From Acidimicrobiales bacterium (GTDB lineage Bacteria > Actinomycetota > Acidimicrobiia > Acidimicrobiales > SHLQ01), in NCBI GenBank assembly GCA_020629635.1, contig JAHDCX010000008.1, forward strand, positions 1-64,000: a DNA stretch of 64,000 nt, in the 5' to 3' direction. Below are positions 61,056 through 64,000 of this stretch, piece after piece. Each line of letters starts with the position of its first letter. Within the stretch, counting starts at the first letter, position 1. A program made the translations under genes and the position numbers. The notes below the pieces were generated by a model. It was not told where the DNA came from. It was given only the letters and a program-made list of their open reading frames with translations, and searched no databases.

Positions 61056-62255
61056 CTACTCAGGTGCGCCAAGCCAATGGCTTTCTCGTTCGACCGCTCC
61101 CGACCCGCAGCTCACGACCCGTAACTCGTCGGCTTCGAGCTCGAAGATCGCGCGTTGACCGAACCGCCGCGCCGCCTCGACTGCCTCTGAGCGCGTGAGT
61201 CCGGCGACGGCGAACGATCGCTCTACCCACGATCCCGATGATGAGCCACACTCGACTTCCTCGAGCGCCTCGGCAACTTCACCAAGGTGAAACCGCAGCC
61301 GCTCGTTCGCAAGGTCATTGGCGGACCGGGAGCGCGGCCGCCCGTTCGGGTTATGCGCGGTGATGACGTGCACCAGCCTGCTGCCCGTGCCGCTGAGTAG
61401 CGAGACCGGGGTTGTCGCAAGCGGAGTGATCTCGGTCTCGGCGTAGGCGTCCCAGACGAACGGACTGTGGGCGACGAGCGCCCATGCTCGCTCGGCGAGG
61501 TCCTCAACGACGCCGATGGTCCGCAAGGTCTCGTCGAAGTCTTCGTGAGCGCCGATGACGTTACCGCCATGCGCAAGTGGGTTGCGGAGCTTCTCGATTC
61601 GCTTCCTGACCTTGTCGGCCTGATTGGGAGAAACAATGGCCAGGGCTTCGCCGAGGGGTGAAATACGACCGACGAGATCGAAGCGGTCGATCAGGTCCAG
61701 GCACTCGAGCTCTGTGATCTCAGCGTTCGCGCGACGTGCCTTCTCAAACCGTTCGAGGAGCTTCCTCCGGCGGCCATCCTGCATTTCGTCCAGCCAAGAG
61801 CCGTGGGAGTAGGTAGCGATCAGCTCGGTCAAGGCCATCTCCAGCGAGACGACGAGGCCGAGCACCGCCATCGATACCGGTGGCAGCTGCAGATCTGCCC
61901 TCGTCACGATGCCCTGGATGCCATCTCCATCGAGCACGTAGAAGTGATCCCTCTCCGCGAACCGGGGCAGGAGGCTGGCAAGTCCGGTCGATCCGGCGAC
62001 CACCTCCTCGACCTTGATCGGCTCGGCGACCGAATCGAGGGTGCCTGCTGCGTCGCGAAGGTCGGGAAGCCGGACCGACCGTCGGATGGGTGTCTCGGCC
62101 AGAGGTGCCTGGTCGATGTCGAGGATTTCCAGCTCTCTTCTCGCCCGGTCGACATCGACGTCAGGGTCCAAGCAAAAGAGGTCGCTGGTGGTGATCTGCC
62201 GCACGGTGATGCCGGACTGGAGCAACCTCCTCGTGGCCTGATCCTCAGCTCGCAT
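61056..62255 (-). CDS. CBS-HEPN-DUF3293 fusion protein
   Basis: 399 residues. Part 1 (about 20-125) is a CBS-pair-like sensor (ITTSDLFCLDPDVDVDRARR, YVLDGDGIQGIVTRADLQLP). Part 2 (about 128-262) is all-helical with R224-N-P-L-A-H229, the HEPN ribonuclease motif Rx4H (KLRNPLAHGGNV). Part 3 (about 290-395) resembles DUF3293 (HVITAHNPNGRP, WVERSFAVAGLTRSEAVEAA, RRFGQRAIFELEAD). I do not know this combination. A nucleotide-sensing CBS unit controlling a HEPN RNase would be a defence or stress effector. It sits 32 bases downstream of a restriction-like helicase and may be cotranscribed with it. Confidence 0.68.
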   Translation of the reverse strand: MRAEDQATRRLLQSGITVRQITTSDLFCLDPDVDVDRARRELEILDIDQAPLAETPIRRSVRLPDLRDAAGTLDSVAEPIKVEEVVAGSTGLASLLPRFAERDHFYVLDGDGIQGIVTRADLQLPPVSMAVLGLVVSLEMALTELIATYSHGSWLDEMQDGRRRKLLERFEKARRANAEITELECLDLIDRFDLVGRISPLGEALAIVSPNQADKVRKRIEKLRNPLAHGGNVIGAHEDFDETLRTIGVVEDLAERAWALVAHSPFVWDAYAETEITPLATTPVSLLSGTGSRLVHVITAHNPNGRPRSRSANDLANERLRFHLGEVAEALEEVECGSSSGSWVERSFAVAGLTRSEAVEAARRFGQRAIFELEADELRVVSCGSGAVERESHWLGAPE

Positions 62256-62287
62256 GAGGGCCCCCTCTCGGAACTGGCATGGTTGCG

Positions 62288-64000
62288 CTACCCGGTGACG
62301 TATGGGGCAGAGGCTTGCCCGGTGTACAGGGCGGCGACCTCTGCTCCCTCGAAGCTCCGGACTTCGTCACGGACGACCTCTTCGCCGAGGTCGAGGTAGC
62401 GGAGCCCGTCGGTGGTCTTGGTGATCGACTCGACCCGTACGAACGAGCCTCCGTGGTGCTCAGCGAAGTCGGCGAGTGCGATGAGCTTGTTGCGGGCATC
62501 GGCGAGATGGTCGCCGTGCGGATCGACGATGGATGCCGCCAAGGTGCCGTTGTCGAGGCGAGAGATGACTACGAAGTCGGGTTGAAGTGACGTCCACCGG
62601 CCGTCGTCGCGCTGATAGGCAATCCGAAGCGCTGCGGGCGTCGCTCTCGATGGGTTGCGGTACCAGGCGACAGTCGTTTCGCGGGCGATCTCGGTCTCGA
62701 TCACCTCGGTCTCCCAGCTGTTCAGCTGTGCGGGGAACATTCCCTCGGCGTCGCTGAACAGGTGCTTCGCGAAGACCGGAAGTGGCCCTGTGGATCCCGC
62801 AGTCGCGGTGGTCAAGTTGTCTCGCAGGTCGATGGTTGCTGCCTCCGGGGCGGTCGTCATCTCTTGCACGCGGCGATAGGCGTCGCGGGTCGACCCGGTG
62901 GTGTTCTTGATGGCGACGGCGTGATCGCTCAGCCGGGCTTGTACCCACGCAGTCGCAGCAGCATCGAGCGCGCCCAGAACGCCGCTCACGCTGAACAGCG
63001 CGGCGACCTCGACGCGGACCGACAGGGTGTCGGCGTCGTCGCCGGCCCTGTCGACGCGATACCGGTAGTAATCCTTACCTGCTCCTTCCGGCACCGAGCT
63101 GATGACCTTGCGTGTGTCGCGGTCGAGGTCGGCGAGGTGGGTCGCAATTTGGCGGGTGGACCGCTGCACGGCCTGGCCTTGGGCATCCAGAACATCGGTG
63201 GCGACGTCGGTCGTCTCGAAGTCGGCGACTTTCGCCTCGACCTCGTCGGCGTACTTCGCTGCCTGGCCGTCGAGTTCGGAGTTCAGCACCTTCGTGAGCT
63301 GCTGGCCTGCATCGGCGACGAGTGCGGATCCTGACACGTCATCGCAGAGCAGCTGTGCCAGCTTTCGTGCGCGACGCAACGGGCTCGCCAAGGTGTCAGG
63401 GGTTGGGATGCTCGGCAGCGACTCGACGAACTCGAACACTTGCGCAGGGAGCGAACCGTTTCGCTCGAAAGTCTTCGGGTCCCGACTGACTGTCGCGCCG
63501 ACGCGGCCGTCACGGCCGCTGGCGCCTTCGCCCTCGAGTTCCGCCTTGATCGTTTCGAGCGCAGCCCTGTTGAAATTCGGCAGGTAACACGAGACCGAGT
63601 TCAGCGCGTCGTCGGTGGCGATCCTGTGGGCAAGCGGCTGACGCACCATGCGGCCGACGATCTGGGCAATGTGCGTGGCGTCCTTCGCTGGTCGCTCGGA
63701 GTACATGACCTCGGCTCGAGGGCAGTCCCAGCCGGTCGAGATCGCCGTCTTCGCCAAGACAACTCGGATGTCGTCATCGGACTGGATCGACTCCGGGGAG
63801 ACCCACCGGATGGTTCGCGATGGCAGCGCGATCGTTTCGTGCTCGCCGAAGACGTTCACGACGGCGTCGGCATGCAGGCCTGGCCATTCGGCATCGATGA
63901 CAGCCATCAATTCGGTCAGCTTCGAGTCGGACGCCTTGTCCGGCACCTGCACGACCATCACAGGAAGCACCGAGGGCTCGCTCTCCTCGGCGGCGTACGT
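62288..64000 (-). CDS. Type III-restriction-like helicase, C-terminal part (runs off the window)
   Basis: The frame is open to the window end, so the N-terminal part with Walker A is outside. Visible SF2 motifs are AKTAISTGWDCPRAEVMYSE (motif V) and THIAQIVGRMVRQPLAH (motif VI, QxxGRxxR). The C-terminal region has SLQPDFVVISR ... AASIVDPHGDHLADARNKL, a PD...VDPHG arrangement like a degenerate PD-(D/E)XK nuclease, where the usual (D/E)xK is replaced. About 570 residues are seen. Likely the Res-type subunit of a restriction or related defence system; the modification partner would lie beyond the window. Confidence 0.85.
   Translation of the reverse strand, partial: TYAAEESEPSVLPVMVVQVPDKASDSKLTELMAVIDAEWPGLHADAVVNVFGEHETIALPSRTIRWVSPESIQSDDDIRVVLAKTAISTGWDCPRAEVMYSERPAKDATHIAQIVGRMVRQPLAHRIATDDALNSVSCYLPNFNRAALETIKAELEGEGASGRDGRVGATVSRDPKTFERNGSLPAQVFEFVESLPSIPTPDTLASPLRRARKLAQLLCDDVSGSALVADAGQQLTKVLNSELDGQAAKYADEVEAKVADFETTDVATDVLDAQGQAVQRSTRQIATHLADLDRDTRKVISSVPEGAGKDYYRYRVDRAGDDADTLSVRVEVAALFSVSGVLGALDAAATAWVQARLSDHAVAIKNTTGSTRDAYRRVQEMTTAPEAATIDLRDNLTTATAGSTGPLPVFAKHLFSDAEGMFPAQLNSWETEVIETEIARETTVAWYRNPSRATPAALRIAYQRDDGRWTSLQPDFVVISRLDNGTLAASIVDPHGDHLADARNKLIALADFAEHHGGSFVRVESITKTTDGLRYLDLGEEVVRDEVRSFEGAEVAALYTGQASAPYVTG

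Overview
This is a high-GC window with many GTG starts and with overlapping ATGA and TGATG gene junctions. It looks like an actinobacterial chromosome, probably of the Acidimicrobiia (Ilumatobacter-like) type. The evidence is an actinobacterial gene order (Mec-type JAB protease, murI, Rv1339-like metallo-phosphodiesterase, rph, rdgB), several lipoproteins with acidic linkers, a type VII secretion ATPase with a WXG protein, an actinobacterial-type tmRNA and many acyl-CoA enzymes. The lineage is inferred from gene content, not from a marker search.

Layout. 0.2-9 kb: a decayed lipoprotein, an Fe-S PD-(D/E)XK nuclease behind an acyl-CoA synthetase, two YbjQ-like proteins, a tandem repeat, a sulfatase with a DUF1905 protein, a fasciclin lipoprotein, a TspO homologue, a Tat substrate and a frameshifted methyltransferase. 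9-25 kb: housekeeping. This holds ssrA (tmRNA) and smpB only 4.6 kb apart, a beta-propeller protein, two tandem Popeye-like cyclic-nucleotide-binding membrane proteins, pgi, the mec-murI-PDE-(VWA lipoprotein)-rph-rdgB cluster, a PAS/GGDEF/EAL protein behind tRNA-Leu, clpP, rpe and a TrmA-family RNA methyltransferase. 25-32 kb: a YukD-FHA-EssC type fused secretion ATPase and a WXG protein whose promoter is flanked by an inverted 18-bp operator pair, then xthA and a GAF-LuxR regulator. 32-40 kb: a fadD-livHMKFG operon for uptake of branched-chain amino acids or related acyl substrates. 40-56 kb: an oxidoreductase/DUF2855/bioB run, hotdog thioesterases, aldehyde dehydrogenase, MaoC hydratase, acetoacetyl-CoA ligase, plsC, metY, an alpha/beta hydrolase, a divergent dihydropteroate-synthase-like protein and an Fe-S photolyase.

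56-64 kb is accessory. It holds a lipoprotein made of two FtsX-ectodomain-like repeats and an AbiEi/AbiEii toxin-antitoxin locus whose toxin is frameshifted. A relaxase-like scrap lies next to the 3' half of a tRNA-Lys, which is the signature of an old integration site. Beyond it are a second, intact AbiE locus, a CBS-HEPN-DUF3293 fusion protein and the C-terminal part of a type III-restriction-like helicase that runs off the window. This looks like a defence island built at a tRNA attachment site.

The best candidates for something undescribed are the CBS-HEPN-DUF3293 protein beside the helicase, the free-standing double FtsX-ectodomain lipoprotein, and the WXG/EssC pair with its paired operators. 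All functions are assigned from motifs read by eye; no database search was run.
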